From contig OZ020525.1 of assembly GCA_963971425.1 (NCBI GenBank), positions 20,900,187 through 20,964,186 on the forward strand: DNA of 64,000 nucleotides, in the 5' to 3' direction. Made by a program: the position numbers and the translations under genes. Under the pieces are notes generated by a model, which saw only the letters and a program-made list of their open reading frames with translations, made no database searches and had not been told where the DNA came from. The DNA comes from Bryoerythrophyllum caledonicum (taxonomy: Eukaryota > Streptophyta > Bryopsida > Pottiales > Pottiaceae). This document shows positions 1 through 12,202 of the stretch, piece after piece. Position 1 is the stretch's first letter; each line of letters begins with the position of its first letter.

Positions 1-640
1 AAAAATAATTTCGGCATTCATCCTAGTGGGTGGATGAAAAGGGAACAATATACCGGTACTAGTTTAAACGTAATAGCGGTAGTGACAACTTATCATTAAT
101 TAATCAGTAATGACAATTTTTGAGTTTTCGACATTATAGTTGTATATTTTCACAAAATTTCGGCAACTGTGACCTTGATTTTTTTTTAAATTTCGGCATG
201 CATGATTTTAATTATTTTTTGCCGGAGCTGCCCTTGAAGTACGGTATATAAAGACTAGTAGTTTCTTTTTCATCTGATGAATTGTTGATTGAATTAGTAG
301 TTGTATGATTGATTAAAGAATGAATTTTGCATTCTATTGGAACCAACTTTATTGGCATGAACACTTCATAAATGGGCTAATATTTCCACCATCTTTGTCT
401 AACGATTCTTTAAAACAATTACCATGTTTTTTCAACAGGGATGATTTTCTAAGCATTTACAATTAGCTTCTTTTACAGAAGCCTAGAATATAATAATAAA
501 TTCACTATAACATGCAGCTAAGGTCCATAACAAATATTGCTCTTTACAATAGCGATATGCTATTACAACAACATCCATCAAGCCAAATTGTCACCCTCTA
601 TGACATCCATTCAAAATAAGGCATGTCAGAATTGGTTTGA
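1..640. other. AT-rich intergenic DNA, no gene seen
   Basis: No reading frame here has recognisable protein motifs or coding-like composition. The stretch is AT-rich and runs up to the left end of the first R1 element. I see no RNA gene. Confidence 0.6.
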
Positions 641-943
641 ACCCCTAAGAGCCCAAGTGTACATGGGGCAAACGTTTTGGATTTTGGGCAAGTTCCTAGA
701 ATTTGATTTTTTTTTAAACCCTTACATATATTAGATTATCCTTGATAAGAGTCCATGGAGATATTTTTATTATTTTTTTGGATTCAAGGTTTGAAATTTC
801 GTACCAATCAAAGTTAGAAATGGAGACTCCGGGCAGCTCCAAAATGTTGCTAGAAGTCTATATTGACATTTTTACACATTGCGAGCAGGCGAGGAAAAAA
901 ACTTCATCTTTTCTACATAAAACCTAGAGATCTTCATAGTTTT

Positions 944-1184
944 GGGCATGGACTTAGTGGTGGAATGAACGGACAATTTATCCACGCTGGCTCCCTTCGG
1001 GAACCGGCGTTCTTCTTCTTCTTCTTCTTCTTCTTCTTCTTCTTCTTCTTCTTCTTCTTCTTCTTCTTCTTCTTCTTCTTCTTCTTCTTCTTCTTCTTCT
1101 TCTTCTTCTTCTTCTTCTTCTTCTTCTTCTTCTTCTTCTTCTTCTTCTTCTTCTTCTTCTTCTTCTTCTTCTTCTTCTTCTTCT
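944..1184 (+). mobile_element. SINE-like retroposon with TTC tail
   Basis: A short unique body of about 66 bp begins GGGCATGGACTTAGTGG and is followed by a pure TTC tract. The insert is flanked by a 13-bp direct repeat, TCTTCATAGTTTT, at 931-943 and 1185-1197. The related R1 copy near 25270 has this sequence only once and no insert. A target-site duplication plus a simple-repeat 3' tail is the signature of LINE-mobilised short retroposons. The body contains a weak resemblance to a pol III A box (GGACTTAGTGG) but no convincing B box. It may be a 5'-truncated SINE or another short retroposon. Confidence 0.55.
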
Positions 1185-1189
1185 TCTTC
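1010..1189. repeat. (TTC)60 microsatellite
   Basis: Sixty uninterrupted TTC units (180 bp) with no variant unit. It forms the tail of the SINE-like insertion. The purity suggests recent expansion. Long poly-Phe and poly-Lys frames through it are artefacts. Confidence 0.98.
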
Positions 1190-1847
1190 ATAGTTTTCAC
1201 TTAATATTTTTTCTACAACAACATGTGGTGTAAACCTTCTTATTGACCGATTAGATTATCATTCTAAAACATATCAAATCCACAAAAAATAAATTGTAAA
1301 TTGACAATTTTTGAACATCCACTCCTTGCACACTTGTTTTGAATATGCTACACCCCTTCTCTACCTCTAAAAATTGTTGTAATTGGAACTAACATCATGC
1401 TCAACACAACGGTAAAAGATTTAGACCTTGTGTAGTGCAACAATTTGATACCAAGTGAAGTCAAAGTCTGCTGATCCACTCAACGCAGGGAAGATAATGA
1501 ACCATTTTCTTGACTTCAAACACTATAATCTTTCAATCGGTGCGGTCAAAGTGTATGAAATTTTGTGAGTATGTTACTTAGTAAGTCGTAATGGAGATCC
1601 TACAACCAGAAGGATAAATATAAGGTTTGATTTCCTTCTTTACTCATTTCACTAGAATCAACAATTTTGAGGTATTTGTGTGTGAAATTGTCACGGGCTT
1701 TTAGGGGTTAATGAAAGTCTAGGATAGTCCCATAACATCTATTTATGTGGATCTCCATAAAAGTCAATTAATTTAGGAGTCATAACAGTTGTCCAAAGGC
1801 ATATCATACTAGAGTAACTCACTGACATGATCATTCTTCAATCGGCT

Positions 1848-2403
1848 CAGTGCCGCTTCACACTTGGTGGCCAAGTCAAGTGGCCGTTGATTTCCACCAA
1901 TGAGATTGCTAGAATGGCTAAAGTCCGGACTTTGGGCCTTCACACTTGTGCCCAAACTCCAAAGGCCGTCGTCCTACATGTCAACACTTTTGGGTTGTTT
2001 TGGCGCCAAAGCGACGGCCTCTCGAGCAAAACTTGGGTCGCCCATTTTAGTCGACCCAAACTACAATCGAGAATCCGTCGATTTTTTAACAAAATAATAA
2101 AAAACTGACAAGATTTAGACCATTAGATGAAAGAGGCTAAATTTGTTGGCTGATTTGTTTTCGGCTGCTTTGTTTTTGGGTGCTTTATTTTTGGTTGATT
2201 TTTTTTGGCTAATTTTTTTTGGCATAATGATATGGGGTTTGGACTTTGAACTTGGCATTTGGGGCTTCACACCACGACCGGCCAAACCTTCAATCTATAT
2301 TATTTAATGTATTTTTTTGGCAAAAAAGTTTGGCCTCTCGCCATAGTTTGGCCACTCATTTTGACGGACGGTCACTTGATTTGGGCATAGTGTGAAGCGG
2401 CCC
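1848..2403. mobile_element. Candidate MITE with imperfect inverted ends
   Basis: The left end carries GCCGCTTCACACTTGG... and the right end carries the inverse, ...AGTGTGAAGCGGCC. The inverted match extends imperfectly over about 35 bp (CAAGTCAAGTGGCCGT against CAAATCAAGTGACCGT). The inner region repeats the theme 'cttcacac..ggcc' twice more. No clean target-site duplication is visible, so the exact ends and superfamily are unresolved. It encodes nothing. Confidence 0.45.
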
Positions 2404-2669
2404 TCACATACTCACATGAGTAGTCCATGCTCATCATAGTAACTCACTCACTTGTCAACCTGTGAGAGAATTATTCGTTCGAAACTTGCATTTAACTGAT
2501 ACAACTCCCCTTTCCATTCTAATAGCCGCTCAAAATAGCAAGCTTCATATACAACTGACAAAACAAGTAAAGATGTTGTGAAAGGGGTTGGCTTTAATCT
2601 TTAAACTTTTTCAAGCCTAACGTTTATATTTGGGTCGTTTGGGAACATTCAACTATGTGGCAAACGTTA

Positions 2670-2990
2670 GATGCCACTTTTAAGGAAGATTTGAGGAAAA
2701 TTTAGAGGCAAAGCCAGATGAACATCTACGAGAATCAATGCCGCCAAAATTAATGCCAAAATTGGAAACCTACAGTTATCCCCTTGAAGTGGGGTTGCGA
2801 TGAAATGTACCCCATGTGTAAATGTTGTTCTACACGATCTATTACACTCATATATTCTCCGGAAGCCTTGTGAGCTCATTGACCTTAAAGGATTAGACAT
2901 TAGTAGATGCCATTGGTGGCCACAATATGTATGGTGTTGTATTTGGACATGATAAGGATTAATATTTGGAATGACCTCCAAATGTAAGAT
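2670..2990 (-). repeat. Dispersed repeat, paired with 17146-17400
   Basis: Conceptual translation of the minus strand (YECNRSCRTTFTH ... LVDVHLALPL) resembles the plus strand of 17155-17412 (YECSKSCIMTFTH ... LIDAHLPPPL), and the nucleotide sequences align in opposite orientation. I read this as two diverged copies of one noncoding repeat rather than a protein gene, because neither copy has coding composition or a recognised domain. Confidence 0.45.
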
Positions 2991-3209
2991 TTTAGTTGAA
3001 GAATCTTCAATTCAAAGCTGTAAATCTTGCTAAACATTAATACATTTTTTTGGTATTCTACATAAATAAATATGTGCGTGTTTATATGGTTCCCGACTAA
3101 CGTTTAAGGGTTAATACCTATAATAAAAACCCTAAATTCTCTCTAAGACACACATTATCATATCCAATCATTAGAAAATTAGACTTTGGATGTGCCCTTC
3201 AGAGAAATT

Positions 3210-4163
3210 AATTAATCCTAAATTTTAGTGACAGTTTCAAATAATAACCACTTCAAAATTGTTGGTTTTTAGTGCAATGAATAAAGAAGGAAACAATTTT
3301 TTTTATTTCTTTGTTTGAACATAGGATGTCAATTAAGACTTTTTTTTAACATGCTTACAAAATTTCATAAACTTTGATTGCACAGATTAAAAGAAAATAG
3401 TGTTTAAAATCAAGCAAATGGTTCATTTTGTTCCCTCCATTGAGTGGATTTGTAGACTTTGACTTCACTTGGTGTCAAATTTTTCCACTACACAAGGCCT
3501 AAATCCAATACCATCGTGTTAAGCATGGTGTTAGTTCCTTATTCACCAATTTTTGTAGGTAGAAGAGGGTTGTAGCATATTCAAAAAAATTGTGCAAGGA
3601 GTGGAGGTTCAAAACTTGCGAGTTCATGTTTTAATTATTTGTGAACTTAGTATGCTTTAGGTTGATGATTTGAATGGTAAATATGAAGGTTTACACCACA
3701 TGTTGTTGTAGGAAAAATAAAAAGTAGAAAATATGAAGATCTCTAAGTTTAATGTGGAGAGAAAGAAGTTTTTTTGGTACCTTGCCCGACAATGTGTGAC
3801 AATGTGTGATAATGTTTGACTTGGGTAAATATGTTGTTTTTCATTAAAGACAAGAAATGTTTTGACAATATGAAAGGAAATGACATCACTTGCTAGTATA
3901 AAAAATCTTACATTCAATAGTCTAGTGTTCTAGCAAAAGTTTTTGGAGGTGCCCAATGTGCCTAGTCTCCCCATTTGAAATTTGAAACCCTATAATTTTT
4001 CCATTAAATGTTGGATTTAAGGAAAAAATTGTATTCTTACAGAGGTCTTAGTAATGCCCTTCAACAATAATTTTTTTAAAGAGAAATGTTAGAAATTGTT
4101 ACAATGGGAACATGACCAAACTTTCAAAAAGCCCATTTTTGACACTTGGTCCTTCACAGGTTA
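3210..4163 (-). mobile_element. R1 element copy 2
   Basis: This is the reverse complement of the type seen at 32125-33089. Shared landmarks in inverse order include the 'gtgcaatgaa(t/c)aaagaaggaaac' motif near 3275, the 'tgcactacacaagg' motif near 3485, and the end 'gacacttggtcctt...ggttaa' near 4160. Both ends are worn: the left end is only recognisable by alignment. No coding capacity. Confidence 0.6.
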
Positions 4164-5705
4164 AGTGGAAAAAGAAGTGCTACACACCTTTAAATGTGCC
4201 CCTAGTAGAAATAATTTAAGTAGAAACATAATTGCTCCACATACAATTTCAAAATTGTTATGATTCCTATACCTTTGGATGTGCCCTTAGAATCAAAAGT
4301 ATCCTTTGGAGGAATCTTTTGAATGTGTCCTTTACACTAGAACTTGGCTTATGGTATTTATTACTTATACAATTTTTCATATTTTATTATTTTAGTAACT
4401 AGTAGAACCCCTGTTGTAACCGACGGGGCAAGGGCAATCTTGAGTCAAGTAAACGAGTGTAAATGCAAAAATCAAATACTCGTCATTTACTTTATATTCA
4501 TGCTATTTACCCAAGTATTTAAGTGTCCAACTTCATGATGTTAAAATCTAACGATGACCTCCCGTCCTCTTGAACATAAAAAAAACCCATCCTTCCCAAC
4601 GAGGCAAGGGCAATCCCACATGAAGAAAAATTTGGATAAATGCACACTATGTCACAAAGCTTCATTCATGCCAGTCAGTAATGGCTTGAGTTGTAATTTT
4701 TCTTCTTCTGGATTAGTTTTAAAGTAATCAAGTTTCATACAGGTTGAACCAAGCTCTCCTTAACTCTAGCGTAAGTGAAGTAAATATTTTGCTATTACAC
4801 AACACACCAAAAACTTTCAATCCTAATTAAAGGTAAATAATAATAAAAACTTAGAAAAACCATGCACTCACCTCTTTAATCTTTTAGGCCGGGAGAGCCC
4901 AAACATGGTCGATGCTGGGTGTATTTGGAGCAGGTCCGGCCTTAAAGGGATAATCACGTACCCTAAATGCTTGCGTGAGCCCCGCTTCCAATCATCCACT
5001 TCATCATGGAAGAATGCAGAATATTGATTTGCCATGACACTTGCAGCCCACAAATCTTCTCGTTTGAGAGAAAATCTTATCCAACCAAGATGCAAAATTG
5101 GAAGTCAAGCAAGAGCACTGCGTCATTCTCTGAAACTTTCTTTGACAAAAGCTGTGGTGAGAATGGAAAACCTGAAGCTCCACCATAAACGTTGATTAGT
5201 TTTAGCGACCCGACACTGTCTTTGCAAAACCGATGCAATATCTTTCGCTCATGATAATTGGGAGAGCCTGTCCGCGTTTTGGCATCGGCTTCTCGATCCC
5301 GGCCTTCTTTAACTTAGTTATTCAAACACGTCAAGTTCGGAGTCTTCAACGGGCGAGGCACATCCTGTTGCCAAATCTTCAAGTGTAACCCCGTCTCTTT
5401 CCTGTATGCAGAAGGTTCCTCCTGAGTCATTCGAGATATTCCTTTAACCTCAATGCGGTTTCTGTGCCTGAGGACTGTGCCGTTCCGCTTTCACCGGAAT
5501 TCAAAACCAATAGCCGCTACACATACAAACAAACGCTAACGCTGATACCTTCGCATTCTAAAGCATAGCAGCGTGAGTGGACAACCAGCCTGCAGCAGGT
5601 AGTGATTCGGTGGTTGTCATCTACATCTTTAAGACCAGGGCTACAAGGAAACCACTTTCTAACAGGAGTTGTTTAACAGCAGCAGTGTCTATATCACAGA
5701 TTCAA
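4164..5705. other. Gene-free stretch; right part is the 3' flank of CWC15
   Basis: The left half is AT-rich and holds a motif (actagtagaaccc near 4398) like the one that starts the C-rich elements at 15968. From about 4860 to 5700 base composition becomes gene-like, and this lies directly downstream of the CWC15 stop codon, so part is probably its 3' untranslated region. A minus-strand frame at 4868-5095 is open but has no motif I recognise, so I do not call it a gene. Confidence 0.5.
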
Positions 5706-6956
5706 CTACTTCATGTACTTGTTCAAAAACTTGCGATGGAAGTCGTTTCGGATGGTATCATTGATGAAGCGCTTGACAGGCTTCGGATCTCCACGTGCTT
5801 GGTTTTTGAATACAACGTCATCGTCCCACCTGCAAACAATCCCAAATTATAGTGAGTGCATTAATCTGCAGAACTTCGTGCATTGAGTCATGAGCACGGT
5901 TTCCCAATCATTCCTGCACTAACGCCATCAATACGACACTTAAGCCACTAACAAATGATGGCAGCAATTAAAAAAACAAGTGTGCACAAGATAGCTTTTA
6001 TTATAAAACACTTGGAAGTGTTTCATACTAATCAAGTGATCACCATATATACCTGCGTTTGACTGCAAATGAACCTGTTAGGTTGAGCAATGGATTGCCC
6101 CTAATGAGCTCGGACTCCTTGGCTTTCATATCCTCCTCGTGCTGTTGCCGCTCCTGGAAACACTCAAAGGAGTACAGTGAAGATGATTTAGGAAAAACAT
6201 GATGCTCATGGCCAACAACTCAATGTGTCAACTTGTCACACGGTAAACCAACATATTTTGAAACCAGTCTACAGCCCTAAATTCCAGACTCGATTGCTCA
6301 CTGAAACACTTGGGACAGCGAGATACTGCAACCGGGAGATTGACGAATACGACGCAAAGAGTCGAACACAAACCTTCCGCGCCTTCTCTTCTGCTCTCTC
6401 TTTCTTGATACGTTCTAACTCCGCAAGAAGCTCTGCAGTATCATCTTCGTCATCGCTGTAAGCATTACACACACTGGTCAGCCATGACGACCACAAGTTT
6501 TCTCAGGTTGAATGAACTGAAAACAATCCAGGTTCCAAGCCTGCCGTGCAACAAGAACGTCACACAACCGATGCTTGAACGGAACTCACCCTTCATCGCT
6601 GTCACTTGGAACATCTACATCAGAGTCGTCGCCATCCACGTTTGTTATGGCCGGCCGATCCAGCCGCTCTGATCTCTCTTCAGTTTCCCTCTTTCCCCCA
6701 TCCAAATATCCAGCAGTTGATCCTTTCCTGCGATCCCCACTATCATCTGCAACCAACCACGTCACAGTAAGACTCCATGCCTTCGTTACCAACTAAAACA
6801 ACCTACATAGTGAGAAATTCAACCAAACGAATCACGCACCCAAAAGTTACCATAACTTCTGTCCTTAGAGGAGAGATGGCGACGCTCGCGATCCTCAAGC
6901 TCCTCCCTCAGATTTCTCTTCTTGATTTCGTCAGTGTGGTACCCTGCCCCTCCTTC
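5706..6956 (-). CDS. CWC15: Pre-mRNA-splicing factor CWC15 (five C-terminal exons)
   Basis: CWC15 is a component of the Prp19/CDC5L (NTC-related) part of the spliceosome in the nucleus. Exons on the minus strand are 6956-6851, 6746-6590, 6455-6374, 6153-6053 and 5829-5706. All have GT donors and AG acceptors, their phases join cleanly, and they give 189 residues. The order of motifs is that of the family: [19 protein letters not shown], an acidic middle ending DSDEGDDEDD, then [20 protein letters not shown], then IRGNPLLN, then [19 protein letters not shown], and the C-terminal signature [17 protein letters not shown] ending KYMK and a stop. Plant CWC15 has about 230 residues. The missing 40 or so (the MTTAARPTW-type start) should lie in an upstream exon, but none is visible before the repeat block that begins at about 7200. 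The gene is either split by a long repeat-filled intron or truncated. Identity is very secure; intactness is not. Confidence 0.93.
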
Positions 6957-7202
6957 CTGCAACAATAAAACTAACACGTCAATTACTCCGAATATAACTA
7001 GAAAGCACTCCAATATCTCTCGAGCGTCTTTAAAAAAACTTGAAAACCTAATTCGTCCAATGACACCAAAATTCCTTTCATTATTGTGAAAATGCAAAAA
7101 TGTGAAAACGTGCTACAATACTTTTATATGTGTCTTAACTAATGTATATTTTACAAAGTAAATGTTTAGTTTCATATTAAGCCATGGCATTTAGTAGTGA
7201 CA

Positions 7203-7960
7203 TAACCCCTAAAGGACCAAGACATTTCCCCCTCAAAATCACTCCAAAACTGCCATTTTCAGCGCATTCAATACGAAATGATACGAAATGTTTTTTTTGA
7301 AAATTTAACCGTAGGATCTTGTACTAGATTTGTATGAGAGTGTGTGGTTAAAATTTTGGTAATTTTGACCGCATGAATTGAAAGATATCAACCTTTGAAG
7401 TGAGACGTAATCTCTTTTTGAGGTCATACTAAACACCTTCAACAAACCTCGACCACCTTCTATGGCAACATTTTGCACTACGGGCCGTGAATTTATTATG
7501 TTAACTTGAAAAGGATCATGATAGGCACATGTGTACCAAATTTTAGAAGTAGAAGAGGTGTAGAAGATGTCCTAAAAAATCTTGCAATGCAACTATGTGC
7601 TGAGAATCAACAATACACTTTATATTTTGCATATATCATATCCTTCTCAATTTTTTTGAAATTCACAAACTCGTACGGTAGATGCAAATATCTCAATTTC
7701 CTTTCCAAGAGGACATTTTATTCTTTTAAATAGAAAAAAACTTGAATTTCTATTGAACTTAGAAGTTATTAAAGTTTAGTGACAGTATTTGTGATATGTG
7801 ACACTAAACTGCTGCACTATTTGTATATGTAAGTGAAAATGAATTGTAACTATTGAACAGTAAGTCGGGCATTTTATTGGAATCTCCACTATATAGAGTA
7901 GAACATCAGAATATACTATAAATTTATTTTTGTTGAGAATGTAACCGTAGAATCTTCTAT
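7203..7960 (-). mobile_element. R1 element copy 3 (worn)
   Basis: Begins TAACCCCTAAAGGACCAAG and continues 'actccaaaactgccattttc', which is the inverse of the right end of the copy at 24869-25793. Further matches, such as the tract near 7535 ('accaaattttagaagtagaag'), show minus orientation. The far end cannot be fixed; 7960 is approximate. It starts about 250 bp upstream of the first visible CWC15 exon. Confidence 0.5.
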
Positions 7961-7965
7961 TAACC

Positions 7966-8080
7966 CCTAAGTTTCCTAGACATTTCTGCACCAAAAACTC
8001 TTCAAAACTAGATTTTCTAATGCAATGAGTAAAGAAGGAAAAAACAAATCATATTTCTACTTCAAACCGTAGGATCTCAT
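7966..8080 (-). mobile_element. R1 fragment, truncated by the next copy
   Basis: Starts TTAACCCCTAAG and contains the R1 inner motif 'tgcaatgagtaaagaagg', in minus orientation. It stops where copy 4 begins at 8084. Confidence 0.5.
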
Positions 8081-10080
8081 TTAACCCCTAAAGGACCAAA
8101 GTCTCCTTCGGGGGGATTTCACATTTTGGGCAAGTTCCTAAAATTCGAAAAAAAATCTTTTTTTTTTAAAAACTTTTATTATAGATCGGCCCTGATAAGA
8201 GCTTCGTGGAGGTATTTTTATAAAAAAGTTTGGATTTACGGTTTGAAAGTTAGTACCACCTATTGTCAAAAATGGGGAGCCTGGGCAGCCTGGGCACCCC
8301 TGGGAACCAATGAAACACAAGTGTGAAAGAGGGGCAGTAAGTAGGGGCACAAAGGGTGGAGGGAGGGTTGGGCAGCCCAAATCAAGGGGAATATTGGTGG
8401 AAGGGAAGACCCCACAAATTCCATGAAAAGGGATAAATAGAATTTTTTTAAAAATAGCATAAAGTGGTGCATGGCAGGGGCTGTGGCGGAGCCCGAGTAC
8501 TGAAAGAGATGGCACGTGTGAAGAAAAAAACAAAAAAAAAATGCCACCCTGTAGTGGCAGGCCACCCCCGAGGAGCTGCGCGGGTCCCGCACAGGGGAGT
8601 GGGTGAATGACGTGGCCCTTCATTTCTTGAAGGGTCCCCATTTTGAAGCCCTGCCCTCACCTATAATATTTGAATAATTCAATAAATTCATTAAAATTAG
8701 AGATTTTACCCGTTCTAGAAAAAAAAATCTCTAAAATAAGTAAAAAATTAAATTCCACATTTCAACCGTATGGATTTGTAAATTTGTAAATTCATATATA
8801 GCAAATAATTTCTCACTTCATTTGTAGTCATTTGCATTGTTTTATACCCCCTTTCACTAAAGTATTTATTTGAGCATGATGTACCCCTCGAAATGACCTC
8901 AAACTTTGCACACACTTAGCTAACATCATATTCTTTGCATTGGTAATGGTTTCCAACACAATGGATTGTAAAAACTAGAAGATATGCTTAGTCAAAGTGA
9001 GCTGACTTTGTCTGGCAAGAGGGAAAAAAAACTACTTCTTGCACTTCAAACACTATAATCTTCACATCCGTGCGGTGGATTGCAACTAAAATTTTACAGG
9101 ATTATTATACATGAGTCTAGTTTTAGATCTTACGGTTAAAAGTTGAGAATTCTTCTAAAAAATGTGATTATTGCAGCCATGTTTGACTATGAACACGCAA
9201 TTAAGCAATTATGCACTTGGCCTTTTAAAAGTGCACTAGTAACAATGGCGACCAATGCGTTGAAAAAACCCAATTTTTTTTTTTAAATTCTTGTTTTTAG
9301 AAATAAAATTTAAGATCTAGGAACAATTTTCCGTATAACCAGAAATGTTAATTCAACAAGCTTTTTTCTGGCATTTTTGACAAATTCAATATGGAACTTG
9401 GTTAGAATTTGATGAATATTTGTTTCATATTCAGCATTATGTTTTTGGAAAGAAGCTTGTCAAGTACTGTACAAAATATGCAATTACGTAAACTTGAACA
9501 CTATACAATAAATGCCAATCGATATGAATATATTACATATAGAACATGATACATAAGAGGAAGGAAATTAATATAATGCGTATATTCTTGTACTTGGTGA
9601 TGTAATCAATCAATGGGAAAAACCTCTCGGATTTATTGGTAATTTGTCACCAAACGTCTTACATTACCCTTACAATATACTACTCTTGCACATACCCTAC
9701 ATGCCAATTACCAATTACCATACACTCATTGTAGTATCTTCCTCTACTACATATCATTCAAGGCTGCTTGCAACTGGTCGTTGTCAATTGCTTCGGTTTG
9801 CATTGCAATATATTCTAATATGCAAGCCTTAGCGGACCGAAGGATTCAAATCTTGCTTTCAACTTGCGATCCAAATACATTTTGCCTTTTTGTCCGGAAA
9901 GTGCGAGTCATCGTTCTTTCTCTATCCATAAAAAATTGCATGCCTCATTCTCTATCCAGCTGTGGGTCCACATGAGGACTCCTAGAATGTATCCATGCAA
10001 TTTGCATACCGTTGTGCGGTGCGCCTTATTTTGTCAACATTTTCCCCTCGCATGATGGGCCACTACCAACAAACCTTTAT

Positions 10081-10317
10081 CTAATGACTCCTTTGATTTA
10101 TCCCATCTTCAATCACCTTCCTTACATAGAACGGTACACCACCTTCAACCTCAGCTCTATCAACGCTTAAGGCTACAAATTGTCCACAATTGTTATCAGA
10201 TTGTGGATTGAATGGTGGAAAAAGGTCGTGATTAACTTCATCCCCTGCCCCTTCTTCGACTCGTTCCTGAACATGGTTGTGTTCCGGTCGTTGCGCCCCA
10301 CGCACCGCTTGATTCAA
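10081..10317 (-). CDS. Short open frame of unknown nature
   Basis: The frame gives 78 residues starting MNQAVRGAQRPEHNHVQERV and contains FVALSVD followed by VPFYVRKVIE. The latter pattern resembles the small beta-barrel segment 'fvAv...pFyvGkV' seen in some plant transposon-related proteins. It lies inside the 4.4-kb TIR element and has no visible partner exons. It may be a captured gene fragment or part of a decayed element protein. I do not recognise it firmly. Confidence 0.2.
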   Translation of the reverse strand: MNQAVRGAQRPEHNHVQERVEEGAGDEVNHDLFPPFNPQSDNNCGQFVALSVDRAEVEGGVPFYVRKVIEDGINQRSH

Positions 10318-10728
10318 TGGTCTCCCTCTATGAAGACCAAAGTATCCGAAACATAATTATCCAAAACATAGTTATCCAATATATCAAAAAGGAATGCTTT
10401 GAAGATTTATAAGTTTTCTGTACTAGAAAAGGTAAAGTTTTTTCCAATCCCTTGCTAGAAAACATTTGACTCTAATTTAGAATTTCAATTTACACAAAAG
10501 ACAATAATTATTTTCTAGTCAATTCTAAAAGTTTTATTTTTTCCTTTATGTGTATGGAAAATCTTAACAACAATAGAGACTTCTAACAAAACTCATAAGT
10601 CCCCATTATTAGGTATGAACTAACTTTCAAACCATGATTGCAAATACGATAAATTGAATACCTCTAAAAACCTATTATGAAGGGCATATGCATATTGAAA
10701 TTTCAATTAACACAAGTATCCGCTGGAA

Positions 10729-11340
10729 TTAACCCCTAAAATCCTAAGCGTTTTTTCATCAAGAAAACACCCCAAAATTGCCACAACGAAATAGTGGCAA
10801 AAGCATCAAATTTTGACGTCTCATTTCGGACTTCCAACTGTAAGATCTCAAACCATGCATCTATATAAAGTCACCATACTTTTATGCTGCAATCCACTGC
10901 ACGGATAGAAACATAGTATTTGAAATTTAGAAAATAGTTAATTTTCTTTCTTGCATTTTGTAGGTCAACAGACTTTGACTCAAATCTTTGCACTACACAA
11001 GGTCTAATTTGTTTACAATTGTGTTCAACATGATGTTGGTTTTATATTCACCAATTTTTAGGCATAGAAACGGAGTGTAGCATATTCAAAACAATTGTGC
11101 AAGGAGTGTAAGTTAAAATCTTTTGAAAAATTGTGATTTCACGTTTTATTTTTTTGTGAACAAAGTATGGTGTAGTATGATAATCCAAACGGATGATAAC
11201 AAGGTTTTCACCACATATTGTGGTTTAAATTTTTTTAAATTTTTTTTGAAGATCTCTGGTTTTATGTAGAATATAAGTGCTCAACATGTGTGAAAATGTC
11301 TAACTTGGTTTAAAATGTTCCTCTTACACCAAATCCTAGA
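10729..11340 (-). mobile_element. R1 element copy 5 (truncated)
   Basis: Begins TTAACCCCTAAAATCCTAAG and runs through the inverse R1 landmarks: 'ctgcaatccactgcacgg', 'actttgactcaa', 'tgcactacacaaggtc', 'gtgcaaggagtg'. It fades at about 11340, where an unrelated sequence starts. It lies inside the 4.4-kb TIR element and so was carried or inserted there. Confidence 0.6.
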
Positions 11341-12171
11341 TGTGGAGATTTTAGATCTGGAGACCCCAGATCTCGGAACCCTAATTTATAAAACCCTAAT
11401 TCTGGCGGTGCCGCCGTTTCCATGTTTGGAAAACTGACCTCAAAGGTGTGCATACGTGGGGGTGTCTTAGGTGGTTAGGGTTTCAAGTGCACAATGATAG
11501 TGGTGTCCATGGTGTGTTAGGGTTTCAAGCATGAGGTGTTAGGGTATTAGGGTTTCGCCATGGGGTGTTAGGTTGTTGCTCCACGCATTGAGGCTGCTCC
11601 ACCTCACAACTAGGCTGCTGCACCTCGCAATTGGCTGCTGCTTCTGCTCCTCGTGCTAAACCTGCACGACCTAAATCCAAACAGCAGCCATGGGCTGTTG
11701 CGGCGTAGCTTGAGCAGCCGCCCCCTCCCTGCACCAAATCTTCCTCCTCACTTGGTCGTCTTGCTCTCCGCGTGGTCGTCTTGCTCTCCGCTTGGTCATT
11801 CTCCTCGCCATCCTTGCTTGATCGTCTTCCTCGCCATCCTCACTTGGTCGTCTTCATTGTCGTCCTCGCCTGTCGTCGACTTCCTCGCCTTCACCTACCT
11901 TTCCTCCCTCCTAGCCGCCACCTCACGCCTCCTCAGAACCCTATCTCTCTCTTTTAGTTCTAATCTCACCTCTCCTTCTAACTCTAACCCTCTCTCTCCA
12001 TCCCCTTGCGCTCGTTGTCTCTCCCTCTCCCTCTAAAACTCACTGCGTACGCACACCCCTCACGTCCTTAATCCACCACCAGAATACCCGGATGGTACCA
12101 TGCCTTGCTGATACCTTATTGTGATGATACCCTGCCCGACAAATCATCTGGAGTTGCTACGGTGTAAAGGG

Positions 12172-12202
<31 letters not shown>

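Larger units (their letters stand above)
641..1708 (+). mobile_element. R1 element copy 1, carrying a nested insertion
   Basis: R1 is a family defined here from its repeated occurrence in the window. Ends read ACCCCTAAAGGACCAAG at the left and the inverse (ending AGGGGT) at the right, with TA next to the ends. This copy starts ACCCCTAAGAGCCCAAG and ends TTTTAGGGGT followed by TA. Its interior matches the better preserved copy at 24869-25793 through shared stretches such as the one around 'ttctacataaaacctagaga'. It has no coding capacity. It is longer than its relatives (925-965 bp) because a SINE-like sequence with a (TTC)60 tail has inserted at 944. The left TA is degraded. Confidence 0.7.

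Noticed and set aside
863..1204. Open frames encoding long poly-Phe and poly-Lys runs
   Set aside because: They are translations of the (TTC)60 microsatellite in both strands.
2667..2981. Protein-like similarity to 17155-17412
   Set aside because: The nucleotide sequences are copies of a dispersed repeat, and the frames carry no known domain.
8138..8660. Several overlapping open frames on the minus strand
   Set aside because: They lie in a GC-rich low-complexity block within an R1 copy; three frames are open at once and none has a motif.
11380..11560. Telomere-like 'ttagggttt' words
   Set aside because: The words are scattered, not in a tandem array, and fit simple-sequence bias.
11653..12036. 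127-codon Ser/Leu/Pro open frame
   Set aside because: Product of a pyrimidine-rich tract; no domain, no splice context.
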